A stretch of DNA of 64,000 bases from Agrobacterium tumefaciens (GTDB taxonomy: Bacteria; Pseudomonadota; Alphaproteobacteria; Rhizobiales; Rhizobiaceae): positions 372,001 through 436,000 of the forward strand of contig JAGIAH010000001.1 of NCBI GenBank assembly GCA_017744915.1, in the 5' to 3' direction. Positions 63,296-64,000 of the stretch are shown one piece after another; positions within the stretch are counted from its first letter, which is position 1, and the number at the start of each line of letters is the position of its first letter. The notes under the pieces are model-generated. The model was not told the origin of the DNA. It was given only the letters and a program-made list of their open reading frames with translations, and searched no databases. The position numbers and the translations under genes are program-made.

Positions 63296-63320
63296 GCCGG
63301 CAGCCTTCAGGGCTGCCGGC
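63296..63320. terminator. Intrinsic terminator after the RTX glycanase
   Basis: A perfect 10-bp stem GCCGGCAGCC/GGCTGCCGGC with loop TTCAG lies 6 bp past the stop; short A- and T-tracts flank it, and it can serve both the glycanase and the convergent isomerase gene. Confidence 0.75.
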
Positions 63321-63364
63321 ATTCTAAATATCAGCCTATCTGAGCTGTAACCCGTCCAGGCCCG

Positions 63365-64000
63365 TCATTCTGCCGCAAGCTGCGTGCGTGCGGCGTTAAG
63401 CGACATCAGATGCCTTGCGGTTTGAAGGCTTGCGGGCTGCTCGGCGCGGTAACGGCGGCCGATTTCCATCATCAGCACGGTATCCGGCAGGAAGCTGAGT
63501 TCCGAGAAGACGTCCTGCCAGTCGATATCGCCCCAGCCGAGCGGCATATGCAGGTCGCCGATGCCGAGCGCCGTGCTTTCCTGCGGGAAATAGGCCTCAT
63601 AAAAGCCCTGCGGGCGACCGAAGGAATCGTGCACATGCAGATGGCCGGCAACCGGCGCCATGGCGCGAAGCTCGGCGCGGAAATCGAGGCCACGATAGGT
63701 GGATTCGAGATAGGCATGGCTGAAATCGATCAGCGCCACGACATTGTCGTGACCGACGGCCTTCACGGTCGCGGCAACCTCGGCCGGTGTCTGACGATAC
63801 TGGCCGGGTTCGGTGGAGAAGATGTTCTCAAGGGCGATACGCACGCCATAGGGCTTGCAGAATTCCGCGAGTTCGAAAAGGGCTTCCCGCTCACGGGCAT
63901 CGGCATCGGCCCGCTCGGCGATCTGGTCTGCGCGCAGCGCGCCGCTGTGCTGAACCAGAATGCCGGCGCCGATACGATCGCAGAGAACAGCAAGCGCCTT
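63365..64000 (-). CDS. Sugar phosphate isomerase/epimerase (TIM barrel), 5' end outside the window
   Basis: The visible 211 residues run without a stop to the window edge, so the N-terminus is missing. Features of the AP-endonuclease-2/xylose-isomerase-like fold are RIALENIFSTEPGQYRQTPA with a metal-ligand Glu, VVALIDFSHAYLESTY with Asp and His ligands, GHLHVHDSFG and GIGDLHMPLGWGDIDWQDVF. These are conserved in the IolE/IolI/hydroxypyruvate-isomerase-like superfamily. The substrate cannot be determined. It ends at the shared terminator with the RTX glycanase. Confidence 0.75.
   Translation of the reverse strand, partial: KALAVLCDRIGAGILVQHSGALRADQIAERADADAREREALFELAEFCKPYGVRIALENIFSTEPGQYRQTPAEVAATVKAVGHDNVVALIDFSHAYLESTYRGLDFRAELRAMAPVAGHLHVHDSFGRPQGFYEAYFPQESTALGIGDLHMPLGWGDIDWQDVFSELSFLPDTVLMMEIGRRYRAEQPASLQTARHLMSLNAARTQLAAE

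Noticed and set aside
61835..63322. A 495-codon minus-strand frame opposite the RTX glycanase.
   Set aside because: The sense strand has RTX repeats and a GH16 active site; the antisense frame includes the terminator hairpin and has no recognisable features.

Overview
The window looks like a chromosomal segment of a Rhizobiaceae alphaproteobacterium, most likely Agrobacterium (A. tumefaciens/fabrum complex). The evidence is GC-rich coding DNA, a rhizobial-type RhaSTPQUK rhamnose operon, a PruR-DcpA gene pair as described in A. tumefaciens, rhizobial intergenic palindromic elements (RIME-like) and an ExsH-type RTX glycanase. No species assignment was computed; this rests on gene content and recalled gene order.

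Region 1 (1-7.2 kb) is an L-rhamnose uptake and catabolism operon on the + strand: the end of a DeoR-type regulator (rhaR), then rhaS (binding protein), rhaT (ATPase), rhaP and rhaQ (permeases), rhaU (mutarotase) and rhaK (kinase). Several junctions overlap by 4 bp, and a large palindromic element separates rhaS from rhaT. Region 2 (7.2-15 kb) holds an alpha/beta hydrolase, an FkbM methyltransferase, the pterin-responsive c-di-GMP pair pruR-dcpA, an aldehyde dehydrogenase, a second palindromic element and an AlkC-type DNA glycosylase. Region 3 (15-19 kb) is a sulfate ABC transporter (binding protein, cysT, cysW, cysA).

Region 4 (19-34.4 kb) is mostly housekeeping: 3-hydroxyisobutyryl-CoA hydrolase, DUF2934 and SH3 proteins, ubiG, an autoregulated TetR plus membrane-protein pair, a comF-grxC-nitrilase-DUF1178 operon, a methyltransferase, an orphan Flp pilin, mutT-GNAT-argJ, a parvulin isomerase and secA.

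Region 5 (34.4-63.3 kb) is dominated by surface-polysaccharide genes. A first block has a membrane acyltransferase, a flippase and a CelD/FemAB-like acyltransferase, next to a secreted glycine-rich 14-residue-repeat protein. A short interlude has tRNA-Leu(CAA), dsbB, an HNH nuclease, a LapG-superfamily peptidase and a PP1-like phosphatase. The main block has a pyruvyl transferase, a second flippase, a GT4, a clan-A glycosidase, a secreted low-complexity protein, a Wzz/BY-kinase, an unknown membrane-anchored protein, an O-antigen ligase/polymerase-like protein, three more GT4s, an SGNH esterase and an ExsH-like RTX-GH16 glycanase. Together these look like a Wzx/Wzy-type system for an acylated, pyruvylated exopolysaccharide. 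No initiating glycosyl-phosphate transferase and no Wza-type outer-membrane exporter is present, so those must come from elsewhere. An atypical Gre factor and a truncated sugar-phosphate isomerase close the window.

The strongest leads are the pruR-dcpA signalling pair (PruR lacks a molybdenum-ligating cysteine), the polysaccharide locus with its secreted repeat proteins, and the TetR promoter whose -35 and -10 boxes sit inside tandem operators.
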